DNA of 64,000 nt from Alphaproteobacteria bacterium (GTDB lineage Bacteria; Pseudomonadota; Alphaproteobacteria; DSM-16000; Inquilinaceae), in the NCBI GenBank assembly GCA_028281925.1, contig JANQIX010000043.1:1-64000 (forward strand), in the 5' to 3' direction. Below are positions 51,739-61,036 of this stretch, one piece after another. Every line of letters begins with the position of its first letter. Within the stretch, counting starts at the first letter, position 1. Made by a program: the position numbers and the translations under genes. Below the pieces are notes generated by a model. It searched no databases, was not told the DNA's origin, and worked only from the letters and a program-made list of their open reading frames with translations.

Positions 51739-52209
51739 TCAGGTAAAGGCAAACACCGCGACGATCCGCCGGACGGCACCGTCGGAGTCCCCGAAAGGCA
51801 AGTTCAGCGCGGTATAGGCGCTGTGCAACCGCGGCGACCATGTCAGGGCGTCCGCCACCAGATAGGGTCGTCCGTGTCTTACCATCCATCGGCAGCGCTC
51901 GATCTGACGAGCCATGCCCTCGATCTCGTCGAGATAGCGCCCTGTGATCTCGATGCCCGTTGCCTCGACGATCTCCGTGCCGTGGAGCCGAACCCGAAAA
52001 CGCTGGTGCTGATCGACAGCCGCGGGGCCGACAACCTCCAGGATAGACAGAAAGCTTAAGCTGTTTCGAGGCAGCACCATCGGATCGATGGCTGCCACCG
52101 ACGGAAAGGCGCGATCAGCTCTCGTGTCCTGCCAATACGTGTAGAGCTGACGCTGGCGTATATGGGGTAGCTCGTCGACTGAGAAGTCGACCCGCATTCT
52201 TGCCGACAT
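51739..52209 (-). CDS. PAS_5-family protein
   Basis: 156 residues. The arrangement YTYWQDTRADRAFPSVAAI ... NSLSFLSILEVV ... FRVRLHGTEIVEATGIEITG ... YLDEIEG follows the alphaproteobacterial PAS_5 family, single-domain proteins without an output. Probably a sensor module of unknown ligand. It stands alone in its strand block, about 150 bp downstream of msrB. Confidence 0.82.
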   Translation of the reverse strand: MSARMRVDFSVDELPHIRQRQLYTYWQDTRADRAFPSVAAIDPMVLPRNSLSFLSILEVVGPAAVDQHQRFRVRLHGTEIVEATGIEITGRYLDEIEGMARQIERCRWMVRHGRPYLVADALTWSPRLHSAYTALNLPFGDSDGAVRRIVAVFAFT

Positions 52210-52358
52210 GACGGCAGTCTAGCAGATCACGGCGTCGACATTGCCAGTCGCTGTCCGTCACTGCCGCCGGCTGCTGGCGCCAAAGTCTTGCAATCAAGCC
52301 GCCGTTTGCCCGTGCGCACTCCCGACGCGAGCCATCTCAGCCGTGCCTGCGCGGAATG

Positions 52359-52853
52359 TCAGCGGTTGCCACGCCCGCGTTCGGGCAGCGGCTCGCCGTC
52401 CGCTACAAATTCCATCGAGACGGAATTCAGGCAATAGCGCTCGCCGGTCGGCGGCGGGCCATCGGGGAAGACATGGCCGAGATGGCCGTCGCAGCGGCGA
52501 CAGCGGATCTCGGTGCGGATCATGCCATGACTGGTGTCGCGCACATTGGTGATGTGGTCGGCGTCGTAGGGTGCCGTGAAGCTGGGCCAACCACTGCCGC
52601 TCTCGAATTTCGTGCCGGACCGGAACAGGGGCAGTGCGCAGAGGCGGCAGACGTAGACGCCTTCAGCCTTGTTGTTCAGCAGGCCGCCGCAGAACGGCGC
52701 CTCCGTCCCGTGGTTCAAGATGACGCGCCGTTCTTCGGCGTTCAGCGTCGCCTCAAGCCGCGCCCGCTCGTCGGGATTGGGCGGTGTCAGGTCGTGTCCG
52801 CTGGCCGAGCGCATTGCGCTGGCGTTCGTCACATCCGTCTTGTCCATGGTCAT
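52359..52853 (-). CDS. msrB: Peptide-methionine (R)-S-oxide reductase MsrB
   Basis: 164 residues. Zinc ligands CRLC and CRRC, substrate loop [13 protein letters not shown] and [10 protein letters not shown], catalytic Cys in [11 protein letters not shown] (about residue 142). No signal peptide, so cytoplasmic. Reduces R-methionine sulfoxide in proteins. It follows msrA with a 43-bp gap on the same strand; both forms together repair oxidised proteins. Confidence 0.96.
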   Translation of the reverse strand: MTMDKTDVTNASAMRSASGHDLTPPNPDERARLEATLNAEERRVILNHGTEAPFCGGLLNNKAEGVYVCRLCALPLFRSGTKFESGSGWPSFTAPYDADHITNVRDTSHGMIRTEIRCRRCDGHLGHVFPDGPPPTGERYCLNSVSMEFVADGEPLPERGRGNR

Positions 52854-52896
52854 GGCGTCCGCTTTCCTTCCCCGCTGGGCCTGCCGGCTACAGCGC

Positions 52897-53529
52897 TCAC
52901 GCCTTCTTCAGGCGGTCGCCGAAATACTTGTGCAGTTTCTGCACCTTCGGCATGGCGTTGTACGCGATATACGGGTTGGCCGGATTCCGTGCCGCATAGT
53001 CCTGATGGTACGCCTCGGCTTCGAAGAAGGCCGACAGTGGCTCGAGCGTGGTGGCGATCGGCTTCTTGAACACGCCAGCTGCGTCGAGCTGGCGGATATA
53101 GGCCTCGGCCACGCGCTTCTGATCATCGTCAGCAAAGAAGATGGCCGACCGGTACTGCCGCCCGACATCGCCGCCTTGCCGATCCACCTGCGTCGGATCA
53201 TGGGCGATGGCGAAGAAGATTTTCAGCACCTGCCCATAGCTGATCTGCGCCGGATCGTAGCGGACGCCCACGACCTCGGCATGGTTGGTCGCACCGCTGC
53301 AGACCGTGCGATAATCAGCCGTATCCTGACCATCACCAGCATAGCCCGACGTCACAGCGAGCACGCCGTCGAGATCCTTGTAGACCGCTTCCACGCACCA
53401 GAAGCAGCCGCCGGCCAGCACAGCCGTCTGCTCGCCGCCGTCTACCGGCAGATCTTCCACTGGGTCGGGAAAGGCGTTCGGATAGACGGAGTCCTTCCCG
53501 CCGTCCAACAGCTCAGAGAACAGTCCCAT
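52897..53529 (-). CDS. msrA: Peptide-methionine (S)-S-oxide reductase MsrA
   Basis: 210 residues. Catalytic GGCFWCVE with Cys42 as the nucleophile; [19 protein letters not shown] and [11 protein letters not shown] are standard MsrA segments. The C-terminal [12 protein letters not shown] is also conserved. No signal peptide. Reduces S-methionine sulfoxide. It follows the methyltransferase of the cyclase run with a 70-bp gap; it may be transcribed with that run or from its own promoter. Confidence 0.96.
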   Translation of the reverse strand: MGLFSELLDGGKDSVYPNAFPDPVEDLPVDGGEQTAVLAGGCFWCVEAVYKDLDGVLAVTSGYAGDGQDTADYRTVCSGATNHAEVVGVRYDPAQISYGQVLKIFFAIAHDPTQVDRQGGDVGRQYRSAIFFADDDQKRVAEAYIRQLDAAGVFKKPIATTLEPLSAFFEAEAYHQDYAARNPANPYIAYNAMPKVQKLHKYFGDRLKKA

Positions 53530-53599
53530 CGCATTCCCTCCGTTCGCCTAGATCTGATGCCCACACGGCCCGGACGGTCACGCGGCCGATCGAAATCGA

Positions 53600-54256
53600 T
53601 CAGATCGGTTGTCCGCTTGCGGTGAACACCGCGACACAACCTCGCATCTCGATCGCCACATGAGCGAACCGAGCGGCCAGCGCGGCCTTCAGCCCCTCTT
53701 CGGTGTCACCTCGGTTCGAGAAGATACCCTTCCTGTTATAGATCTCCATCAATGCCCGCGCAGCCCGCGACCGCGGGGCGTCGCCTTGCAGGATCGTGGC
53801 ACCGAAGATCCGGCCATCGTCTGCCAGCGCAGCCCTGGCGTGGTCCAGCACCACGGCCTTGTTGGCCATCGCCCCGGGCAGGCAATGCAGCAGATAGCAA
53901 AGGCCGATTGATGAAAACGGACCACCGACCGGCCAGGGTTCCAGCACATTGGCGCGCACGCTGGTGGGCCGATGGCGGGCAATCCGGCGCGAAGCCGTGT
54001 CCAGGCAGTGCGGGTTCAGGTCCAACAGCGTGATGTCCGGTACTTCAACCGGAAAGCGGGCGTGGTGCAGGAAGTATCCGGTCCCCACACCGACATCGAG
54101 GTGACGGTCCGAGACATTCCGGTCGTAGAGCACGCGCAGATGCCGGGTCGGGCACCGCCAAAGAAGGCGGTTGGTCAGACCGAGAACGACGGCGTCGTAG
54201 ACCCGCAGTGTGGCGGGCGTATAGGCCGCCTGGCCGACGTGGACGGGGTCGTTCAG
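53600..54256 (-). CDS. Class I SAM-dependent methyltransferase with probable CTG start
   Basis: 218 residues if translation begins at CTG (complement 54254-54256). The nearest standard start, GTG at 54133, would remove 41 residues that look native: HVGQAAYTPATLRVYDAVV and LTNRLLWRCPTRH, the usual N-terminus of this family. The CTG follows directly after the TAG of the upstream gene, in the same frame, and GGAG lies 9 bases before it. Motif I is HLDVGVGTGYFLHHA, motif II-like ITLLDLNPHCLDTA. Substrate unknown. Alternatives are stop-codon readthrough giving a DUF928 fusion, or a sequencing error; both are testable. Confidence 0.7.
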   Translation of the reverse strand: MNDPVHVGQAAYTPATLRVYDAVVLGLTNRLLWRCPTRHLRVLYDRNVSDRHLDVGVGTGYFLHHARFPVEVPDITLLDLNPHCLDTASRRIARHRPTSVRANVLEPWPVGGPFSSIGLCYLLHCLPGAMANKAVVLDHARAALADDGRIFGATILQGDAPRSRAARALMEIYNRKGIFSNRGDTEEGLKAALAARFAHVAIEMRGCVAVFTASGQPI

Positions 54257-55057
54257 CTAGAGAAGCTCCGCCAGATTGTCGGAATCGCCAACGCCCGCGG
54301 TCTCGAGCAGGTCCGCCAGAAGGACGGGCCAGTGGGGATCATCGGGATACCTTGCCATGAGGGTGAAGATCGCACCGATCATGTCGTACCAGTATCCGTT
54401 CGCAGCGAAAAGCGCTGCCCTACCGGCAAGATCCGCCGCCGCCAATTGTTCCGCCAGCGCAAGGTCCGGCTCAACACGCTGGACGGCTCCGATGGAGACC
54501 TCGTCAAGCCAGCGCCGCGACGGGTCGGCCACGACCGATACCGACCACTCGTAAACACGGTCGAACTCCAGCGTGACCTCAAGGTCTTCCAGAGAGATGG
54601 AGTGAAAGCCCGGACCGAAACCCTGCGTCAGCAGCACCTCAAGCTCGGGATCCATCGCATCTTCGGCGATCAACAGGATCTCAACGGGCGTCTCGACAGG
54701 CTGCAGGAAATAGAAGTGAAGATCCGGCGACGCGACGCGCGTCCAGGCGACATGGTCTGGCGCGACCACATATCCCGCAGCCCCGCCGCTTGCTTGGCTG
54801 CGGGTCACCGCAGGGATCCGGCCCGCCGGATTGACCATCGCCGGCGGCTTGTAGACGAATGTCACAGGCTCGCCGTCCGGGCCCGCATCGTCGGGGATGC
54901 CGCCAAGCGCCCCATCGGGATCGCCGTCGGTCGACTGCCCCAGCCCTTCCAGCTGGCCATCCTGGTCGGTCGGCTCGGGATCCTCGGCCGCGACAGCCGA
55001 ATGGGCGGTCGCCAAAACGAGAGCCAACACCGCCGACATACCTTGCCGTCTGCACAT
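54257..55057 (-). CDS. Exported DUF928-family protein
   Basis: 266 residues from MCRRQGMSAVLALVLA, preceded by GGAAAGGGT; signal ends SAVAAED. The core WTRVASPDLHFYFLQPVETPVEILLI, seen here in parts, and FHSISLEDLEVTLEFDRVYEWSV match DUF928, a periplasmic family found with CHASE2 cyclases in cyanobacteria and proteobacteria. The C-terminal half is helical with GRAALFAANGYWYDMIGAIF. It starts 13 bp after the CHASE2 cyclase and ends at the CTG of the methyltransferase. Likely partner of the CHASE2 sensor domain (inference). Confidence 0.78.
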   Translation of the reverse strand: MCRRQGMSAVLALVLATAHSAVAAEDPEPTDQDGQLEGLGQSTDGDPDGALGGIPDDAGPDGEPVTFVYKPPAMVNPAGRIPAVTRSQASGGAAGYVVAPDHVAWTRVASPDLHFYFLQPVETPVEILLIAEDAMDPELEVLLTQGFGPGFHSISLEDLEVTLEFDRVYEWSVSVVADPSRRWLDEVSIGAVQRVEPDLALAEQLAAADLAGRAALFAANGYWYDMIGAIFTLMARYPDDPHWPVLLADLLETAGVGDSDNLAELL

Positions 55058-55070
55058 GGTCGACCCTTTC

Positions 55071-57083
55071 CTAGTCCGCGGCCGGGCTCGTCTTCCCGCC
55101 GGAGTTCCCCTCAACGGTCAGCCTGTAAACTCCGATGCGCTCGGTCTTGCCCTTGAGCGCGACCTCTCCGACCCAAAGGCCGTCGAAAGTGCCGCCAAGT
55201 CGTTTCCACGTCTCTGCGCTGACGACGATCCGGCAACAGGCCCCCGCATCGGACGGGGCTGGCACGGTCTTGGCAAAGGAATCCAGACGTGCGGCCGTGT
55301 TTACAGTGTCGCCGATCACAGTGTAGTCCATTCTTTCCGGCCCACCCAGACTGCCGGCGATGACGGGGCCCGTGTGGATACCGACGCTGAAGGCGGCCTG
55401 GGGCAAGCCTTGGCGCCGCCATTCGGCGTTGAGGGCAACGAGCGCATCACGCATGGCAAGGGCGCATGCCAAAGCCTTGCGGGCGTCGGCGTCGATCTCC
55501 GCCGCCGATTGGCGAGGGACCGGAACGCCGAAAATGGCCATCACGGCATCGCCGATGAACTTGTCGACAACCCCGCCGTTTCGGGCAACGGCCCGGGCCA
55601 TTGCCTCCATATACGTGTTGAGCCAGGCCATGAGCTGCGGCGGCGATAGCGATTCGGACAGCGGCGTGAAGCCGTCGATGTCGGAGAACAAGACCGTCGC
55701 TACCAGGCGGCGTGGGCGCGGGCGCCCGCCGTCCAGGAAGCTGCTGCGCTGGCGCCAGATCTCGCGCGCAACGGCGTCGGACACATGTGCCGACAGCATG
55801 CGCATCAGCAGCGTCCTGGCCGCCCGGTCGTGCTGGGATCTGTAGGCGACGACGAAGCTGCCGGACAGAAGCCATACGGCCGCCGGCTCCACCACCGGCA
55901 GCCATAGCCCCTGGCTCAGCAGCATCAGCCAGACGCCGACCATCGCCGCCAGCCCCGACGCCACCACGCCGCCCAACCCACCGATGCTCAAGGTGAGCGC
56001 CAGTGCCCCCATCAGCAGAGCCGCCCCCCAGGCGATCGCGAGTTCAGCGCGATCGTCGATGCCACGAATCGGCACCGCTCCATCCAGCGCATGGCGCAGG
56101 ATCTGATCGGCGACATTGGCGTGCAGTTGAACGCCATGGGTCACGTCGCGGCTGCCGCGCCCGGCGCCGAAGGGTGTGTAGAAGTGGTCTTTGACGCTCT
56201 CGGTCGCCGCACCGACGAAAACGATGCGCCCAGCCAGAGCGCCCTCCGGCAAATCGCCGTCCAGCAGCGACTGCAGGGAATACTGAGCAAACGATGTGAT
56301 GCCGTTGGCGAAATCCAGAACGAACTGATAGCCGCCGGCATCGACGCTGACATAAGCGCCCTCGGTCGGCCGCATCGGACGCAGTGTGGTTTCGCCGAGG
56401 CGCATGTATTCGGGGCCGCGCGTGTCCGCCTGCGGCGCAATGCCCCGCGGGCGGAGATAGGCCAGCGCGCCCACTAAGCCGAGACTGCGGGAGAAGCCTT
56501 GTGCGTTGGCTGCGGCAAGGAAGACGAGGCCGCGCCGGGTGATGCCGTCCGGATCGGCGATCATGTCAGCGAAGCCGATGCGGTCCGTTCCGATCAGCGG
56601 CTCGGGCGGCGGCGTTCCGATCCAGCCAGCATCGGGGGGGCTGTAGGCCCAGTAGATGTGATCATCCTGCCTGAGCAACGCGTCAAGCTGATCGCTGCCC
56701 GGGGCCACCGGCCAGTCGCGCACGATGTCCATCAGAACGGCCTCGGCCCCCGCGGCACGAGCGCCAGCACCGATTTCCGCCAGCAGACCGTCACTGAGAG
56801 GCCAGCCGTGGCGGCGCAGATCTTCTTCCTCAATGGCGATTACGACGACCCGCGACGTGTCGTCCGAGACACGGTCGGCCAGTACCCGGCGCGCCAAGTC
56901 GTACGCCAACAGTTCAAGCGGCTGCAGAGCGCCAGCGTAGCGCGCGGCGATCATTCCTGCGAACACGCCGTGGCAGATCACCAGCGCAACGACCCACGGG
57001 TGCAGCAGCAGACGCCGCAAACGAAGCCCGTCGGCCCGGTGACTGTCGAGGTCTGCGTCGTCCGCTTCGCTAAGCCTGTCCAT
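55071..57083 (-). CDS. CHASE2-domain adenylate cyclase (class III)
   Basis: 670 residues from the ATG of MDRLSEADDADLDSH after GGGG; the frame is open 60 codons further, without supporting signals. N-terminal helix then a periplasmic CHASE2 domain (about residues 60-340: VVVIAIEEEDLRRHGWPLSD, IADPDGITRRGLVFLAA, GRIVFVGAATESVKDHF), three helices (about 345-420), and the cyclase catalytic domain: VLFSDIDGFTPLSE (metal Asp), VDKFIGDAVMAIFG (Lys and Asp), MDYTVIGDTVNTAARLDS (Asp, Asn, Arg). The Lys/Asp pair indicates ATP as substrate. Senses an extracytoplasmic signal and makes cAMP. First gene of the minus-strand run. Confidence 0.94.
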   Translation of the reverse strand: MDRLSEADDADLDSHRADGLRLRRLLLHPWVVALVICHGVFAGMIAARYAGALQPLELLAYDLARRVLADRVSDDTSRVVVIAIEEEDLRRHGWPLSDGLLAEIGAGARAAGAEAVLMDIVRDWPVAPGSDQLDALLRQDDHIYWAYSPPDAGWIGTPPPEPLIGTDRIGFADMIADPDGITRRGLVFLAAANAQGFSRSLGLVGALAYLRPRGIAPQADTRGPEYMRLGETTLRPMRPTEGAYVSVDAGGYQFVLDFANGITSFAQYSLQSLLDGDLPEGALAGRIVFVGAATESVKDHFYTPFGAGRGSRDVTHGVQLHANVADQILRHALDGAVPIRGIDDRAELAIAWGAALLMGALALTLSIGGLGGVVASGLAAMVGVWLMLLSQGLWLPVVEPAAVWLLSGSFVVAYRSQHDRAARTLLMRMLSAHVSDAVAREIWRQRSSFLDGGRPRPRRLVATVLFSDIDGFTPLSESLSPPQLMAWLNTYMEAMARAVARNGGVVDKFIGDAVMAIFGVPVPRQSAAEIDADARKALACALAMRDALVALNAEWRRQGLPQAAFSVGIHTGPVIAGSLGGPERMDYTVIGDTVNTAARLDSFAKTVPAPSDAGACCRIVVSAETWKRLGGTFDGLWVGEVALKGKTERIGVYRLTVEGNSGGKTSPAAD

Positions 57084-57285
57084 GGCCCCGTCGCATCCGG
57101 TGTCCGCACGGCAGGACTGTCTCTGCCCGCCAATTACACCACGACCAATGGAATTGGCGATGGTGTTTGCATCGGGCTGCCCCCAGCCCTGAGTGCTCGG
57201 AGCGCAGCAAAAGATTAGTTTGAAGATAGACGATTTCTGGTACTGTCCATGCAACGTCTTCAATAGTTAAGATGAAGGGGTGGCG

Positions 57286-58416
57286 ATGCTTGTTCCGGCG
57301 AGGCGTGGACTTGGCGGATTTCTGTTGTGCCTGGTGGCGGCGGTGATGGCAGGGTGCGGTTCAGGCCAGCGGAGCGGGCAACCGGCGGCTTCGGGTGGCG
57401 TCGCCGTGTCGCCGGACTTCGTCCAACTCTCGGGCTGGGCTGGCGACAACCACAGCGAGGCGATGCCTGCCCTTCTGCAAAGCTGCCCCCGCATGGTCGC
57501 GCGATCGGCGGTCACGCCGATTTCCTATGGCGGCGTTGAGGGCACGTATGGCGAATGGCAGTCGATCTGTCAGGCCGCACAGCGCATTCCTGCCGGTAAT
57601 TCCGAAGCGGCACGGCAGTTCTTCGAACAGTGGTTCGTGCCTGTCCCCGTGGCGAGCGGCGCCAGGGCGGGGGGCTTGTTCACCGGCTATTTCGCGCCGG
57701 TCCTGCGCGGAAGCTGGCAGCCAGACAGCCGCTATACCGTGCCTCTCTACCGCATGCCGCCGCGCGGCCGCGGCCGGCTGCCGACCCGTGCGCAGATCGC
57801 CGACGGTGCACTCGCGGGCCGGGGCCTGGAGATCCTTTGGGTGGACGACCCGATCGACGCATTCTTCCTGGAGATCCAGGGCTCCGGCTATGTGCAGATG
57901 GAAGATGGGTCGCGCGTCCATCTCGGTTATGACGGGCAGAACGGTCATCGCTATTACGCCATCGGCCGCGCCCTGATCGACCGTGAGATCGCAACGCGGG
58001 AAGAGATGTCCATGCAGCTGATTCGCGGCTGGCTGGAAGCCAACCCCGGCGAGGCGCAGGATCTGATGAATCTCAACCCGTCGTACATTTTCTTCGAGAT
58101 CCGCGACGGCAGTGTGCGCGGCGCCCAGGATGTGCCCTTGACTGACGGCCGCAGCATTGCCGTGGACCGCGATTACATTCCACTTGGCACGCCGCTTTGG
58201 ATCGACCTGACGAATGCACCCACCAGCACCGGGCGGATCCAGCGGCTGGTGGTCGCCCAAGATGTGGGCGGAGCCATTCAGGGCCAGGTCCGTGGCGACC
58301 TGTTTTGGGGATCGGGCGATGCGGCCGCCGAGAGCGCGGGCCGGATGCAAGCCCGCGGCGGTTACTATATGCTCGTGCCGCGTAGCGCCTTCGGCCGGAA
58401 TGTCGCTGAACGGTAG
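57286..58416 (+). CDS. mltA: Membrane-bound lytic murein transglycosylase A (MltA)
   Basis: 376 residues from ATG after GAAGGGG; a GTG two codons earlier is too close to that site. Lipobox LVAAVMAGCGS (lipidated Cys about residue 24). MltA fold: GGLFTGYFAPVLRGSW, then LYRMPP, LEILWVDDPIDAFFLEIQGSG, LNPSYIFFEI, then 3D domain LGTPLWIDLT, VVAQDVGGAIQGQVRGDLFWG with its catalytic Asp (the DxG/D-x-G-G motif). It cleaves peptidoglycan with anhydromuropeptide release and sits at the outer membrane. Divergent from the CHASE2 cyclase. Confidence 0.95.
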   Translation: MLVPARRGLGGFLLCLVAAVMAGCGSGQRSGQPAASGGVAVSPDFVQLSGWAGDNHSEAMPALLQSCPRMVARSAVTPISYGGVEGTYGEWQSICQAAQRIPAGNSEAARQFFEQWFVPVPVASGARAGGLFTGYFAPVLRGSWQPDSRYTVPLYRMPPRGRGRLPTRAQIADGALAGRGLEILWVDDPIDAFFLEIQGSGYVQMEDGSRVHLGYDGQNGHRYYAIGRALIDREIATREEMSMQLIRGWLEANPGEAQDLMNLNPSYIFFEIRDGSVRGAQDVPLTDGRSIAVDRDYIPLGTPLWIDLTNAPTSTGRIQRLVVAQDVGGAIQGQVRGDLFWGSGDAAAESAGRMQARGGYYMLVPRSAFGRNVAER

Positions 58417-58472
58417 CGGCAGAGCACCAGTTCATCTGCGCTATGACGAACGCTCTTGAGGGGAAACCGCGA

Positions 58473-58934
58473 ATGACCGCGAGAACAGTAGGCGATGTGC
58501 TGCGAAGCGGGAACCTGTTGGAGCTTGGCCCAAACATCTCGGTCAGCGAAGCAGCCAAGATGATGCGACTCCGCAAGGTCAGCTCGATCCTGGTGGTGGA
58601 CGATGGCAGGCTTGTCGGTGTGCTGACCGAACGGGACATCGTGTTCCGTGTCGTTGCCGCGGGGCAAGACATCGACAGCACGCGAATCGGACGGGTCATG
58701 ACGTCGAACCCCATCTTCGTGACCCCGAAGACGACGGTTCTCGCCGCGATCCGACAGATGAAGGAGCTGGGGCTTCGCCACTTGCCCGTCATTCAGCCCG
58801 ACGCACCGCCAGGCCAGCCTCAGGTCTTGGGCGTCGTCTCGGTGCGGGATTTCATCGGAGAGGATGTGCACGCCCTGGAGGCGCTGGAACGGGAGATTGG
58901 CGAAGACGTTTCGTCGCTGGTGAAGACACAGTGA
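58473..58934 (+). CDS. CBS-domain pair protein
   Basis: 153 residues from the ATG of MTARTVGDVLRSG after GAGGGGA; an ATG 10 codons earlier has no clear site. Two CBS units: ISVSEAAKMMRLRKVSSILVV, then LVGVLTERDIVFRV for the first, and TPKTTVLAAIRQMKELGLRHLPVI, LGVVSVRDFIGE for the second. Binds adenine nucleotides; stand-alone CBS proteins regulate others in response to energy charge. It lies 56 bp after mltA, same strand. Confidence 0.92.
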   Translation: MTARTVGDVLRSGNLLELGPNISVSEAAKMMRLRKVSSILVVDDGRLVGVLTERDIVFRVVAAGQDIDSTRIGRVMTSNPIFVTPKTTVLAAIRQMKELGLRHLPVIQPDAPPGQPQVLGVVSVRDFIGEDVHALEALEREIGEDVSSLVKTQ

Positions 58935-58961
58935 CGCACGTCCGGCCGCAACGGGCGCCGT

Positions 58962-60170
58962 CTACTCGATAATCTCTCCCTCTTCGATCGCACGCCGGAT
59001 GCCGGCCAGGAAGCCGGCGCATCCCCCGGCGCGCATGGCTTCCCCGATCGCCCGGCCGGAGCCCAGCAGCGACAGCTCGTCCCTATAGGCCGGGCGCCGC
59101 TGCTCGTTGAGCGTCAGCGACTGTACGCGGGCTGTCGTGCTGGTCCTGAGTGCCGCGACCATCATGTAAGCCTGTTCCCGCGCGAGAAAGGTCTCGTTGC
59201 CTGCCCATGACCGGGTGTAGACGACGCGGTCGTCTTCACCGAAATCCGCGTCGAACAACAGCGGCACCTGTGCCAAGCCCCAGCGGGCATGCACGGTGGC
59301 CATAAGCACGTTGAACTCACCCCGTGGGCTGTTGACCACCGGAAACCGATATCGGAGTTCGGGATAATAGCTGATGTAAACGGTCGGCGCGGGCCGGCGG
59401 ACACAGCCGACCACAAGGCTGGTCGCATCGGCCTCGATATAGGCCTCGCCGCCACCTTCGACTTCCCGGTAGATCCAGTCGCTTCCTTCGGACTCGTCGG
59501 CCGTCTCCGCGGCGATGGCTGCAGCAATCAGATCCACCCGCTCTTCGGGCTCGGGCTCTTCGGCCGGCTCCACAGCAGGCTCAGCAACAGGCTCGGCATC
59601 CTCTGTCGGCTCAACGGCCTCGGCGACAGGCTCAACAACAGCCGGCTCTGGTTCGACGACCTGAGCCTCAGCCTCTGCCTCTGCCTCTGCCTCTGCCTCT
59701 AGCTCCACGTCGTCCGCCACCGGCGGCGCAGGTTCGGCGGCACCGTCCGATGGCTCCGCCGGGGTCGGGTCTACCTCCGCCGGGGCCAGGGGCGGTGCGT
59801 CATCCACCTGCAGGACGACGTCCTGGGCCTGCGAACACGGACGGTAAATCTCCGTCGTGCCGTCGATGAACCGTTGCAGGGATCCGTCCGGCATCACGTC
59901 GAAGGGCACCGTGCGACAGTCTTCACAGTCTTCCGGCGGCAGCACCTGCAGCGTGAACCCGGCCAGGACCACCCGCAGCGGGTCGCCTTCACCATAGGTC
60001 AGCTCTCCGTCTCGGATCTCGAAGGCACCGTCGCCTGTGCAGCCGTCGGGATCGTTGACCAGGGCCCACCGGCCATCGAGATTGCCGGAGGGCTGGGCCA
60101 CGCTCGGTCCAGCGAGAAAAAGGAAGAACGGCATGCTCGCCGCCGCCAGAATGCGTTCAACGCTTGTCAT
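58962..60170 (-). CDS. Exported protein with Glu/Ala/Pro-rich linker, function unknown
   Basis: 402 residues from the ATG of MTSVERILAAASMPF with TAGGAG upstream; signal ends LFLAGPSVAQPSG. The N-domain has a C-x(n)-C pair (NDPDGCTGDGAFEIRDGELT and EDCEDCRTVPF) with lipocalin-like character. A long acidic Pro/Ala linker (about 145-245) includes the perfect EA repeat from a hexanucleotide array. The C-domain (about 245-400) is globular: VVGCVRRPAPTVYISYYPEL, LMATVHARWGLAQVPLLFDA. The C-domain recalls type VI/VII-like or invasion-associated domains only weakly. Function unknown. Confidence 0.7.
   Translation of the reverse strand: MTSVERILAAASMPFFLFLAGPSVAQPSGNLDGRWALVNDPDGCTGDGAFEIRDGELTYGEGDPLRVVLAGFTLQVLPPEDCEDCRTVPFDVMPDGSLQRFIDGTTEIYRPCSQAQDVVLQVDDAPPLAPAEVDPTPAEPSDGAAEPAPPVADDVELEAEAEAEAEAEAQVVEPEPAVVEPVAEAVEPTEDAEPVAEPAVEPAEEPEPEERVDLIAAAIAAETADESEGSDWIYREVEGGGEAYIEADATSLVVGCVRRPAPTVYISYYPELRYRFPVVNSPRGEFNVLMATVHARWGLAQVPLLFDADFGEDDRVVYTRSWAGNETFLAREQAYMMVAALRTSTTARVQSLTLNEQRRPAYRDELSLLGSGRAIGEAMRAGGCAGFLAGIRRAIEEGEIIE
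59671..59700 (-). repeat. Hexanucleotide repeat in the linker coding region
   Basis: Five perfect tandem GCCTCT units (plus orientation), with a one-base variant GCCTCA before. On the coding strand it reads alternating Glu-Ala codons. Unit length 6 keeps the frame. Confidence 0.9.
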
Positions 60171-60362
60171 GGGACCCACTCCTACAGCGCCGAACGGCGC
60201 TGCCTCTGCCATTGTCGGTGGCTGCCGTCATGAGGCCGCTCTCGCGTTGGCAAGTCAAGCGGTTGCCCGCTCTGATTGCCTGCCGGACACCTTACTGCAT
60301 ATTCGGCCGTGGCATGGCCGCAGCTTGAGCATACCCGATCCTGTCGTGCCCGCACGTGCGTC

Positions 60363-61036
60363 GTGACCGCCCGCCCCTCGCATATCTGGGCGTTTCGCCC
60401 CCGACGACTGGCGCTGGCACGCAAGGTTGCACGGTGGCTGGGCGCCCCAGTCGCCGCCTATCCGCCGGCGCCGCAGGGTATCGCACTGAACCCGATCGAT
60501 GCGCATCTGCCGATGCTGGACAGGGCTCCACTGGCACTGTCATGGACGCGGGCCGGTATCCGCGATGCCTCCGCCTGGCAGCGGGCGGCATCCGCATGCC
60601 GCACAACGCGGCACGGATCTATCTGTTCGGCCATTCGTCCGGCGGCACCATTGCGCTGTTCGCGGCAGCGGTCGAACCGCGCATCGCCGGCGTTGTCGTC
60701 AGCGGTGCCCTCGGCTTCGTCCCGGAAGGGGTGGCCGTCAGACGCAATCCCGAAGGCGACGGCATGGAGCCCGGACTGCTGAACTGGATGGAAAGCGACG
60801 ATGTGGTCGCCCTCATCGCCCTCCGCCCGTTTGTGGCGGTGTCCGGCACCGACGATCACATCTTTCCCTTCGACGGTGCCCGGCGGGTGGTTGAAGGTGC
60901 CCGCGATGCGCATCGGCATCTCGGGCAGCCGGATGCCGTGAGCGCCCACGCCGGCGACGGGCCTCACCGCTATTACCCGGAGGTCACCTGGGAGGCCATG
61001 GCGGCTGCGTTCGGCCCGCCTGTGATCCGCCGCTAG
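60363..61036 (+). pseudogene. Alpha/beta hydrolase, frameshifted
   Basis: Two frames must be joined. The first (60363 to about 60585) gives VARWLGAPVAAYPPAP and IALNPIDAHLPMLDRAPLAL, SWTRAGIRDA; the second (about 60580-61036) gives ARIYLFGHSSGGTIALFAAA with the nucleophile elbow G-H-S-S-G, then VSGTDDHIFPFDGARRVV with the acid, and AGDGPHRYYPE with the His. All catalytic elements survive in the second part but the first half is out of frame, and no start or ribosome site is seen. Likely a dienelactone-hydrolase-like gene inactivated by a small indel near 60580; a sequencing error would restore it. Confidence 0.65.

Noticed and set aside
54133..54133. GTG as the methyltransferase start
   Set aside because: It would remove 41 residues typical of the family N-terminus; kept only as an alternative.
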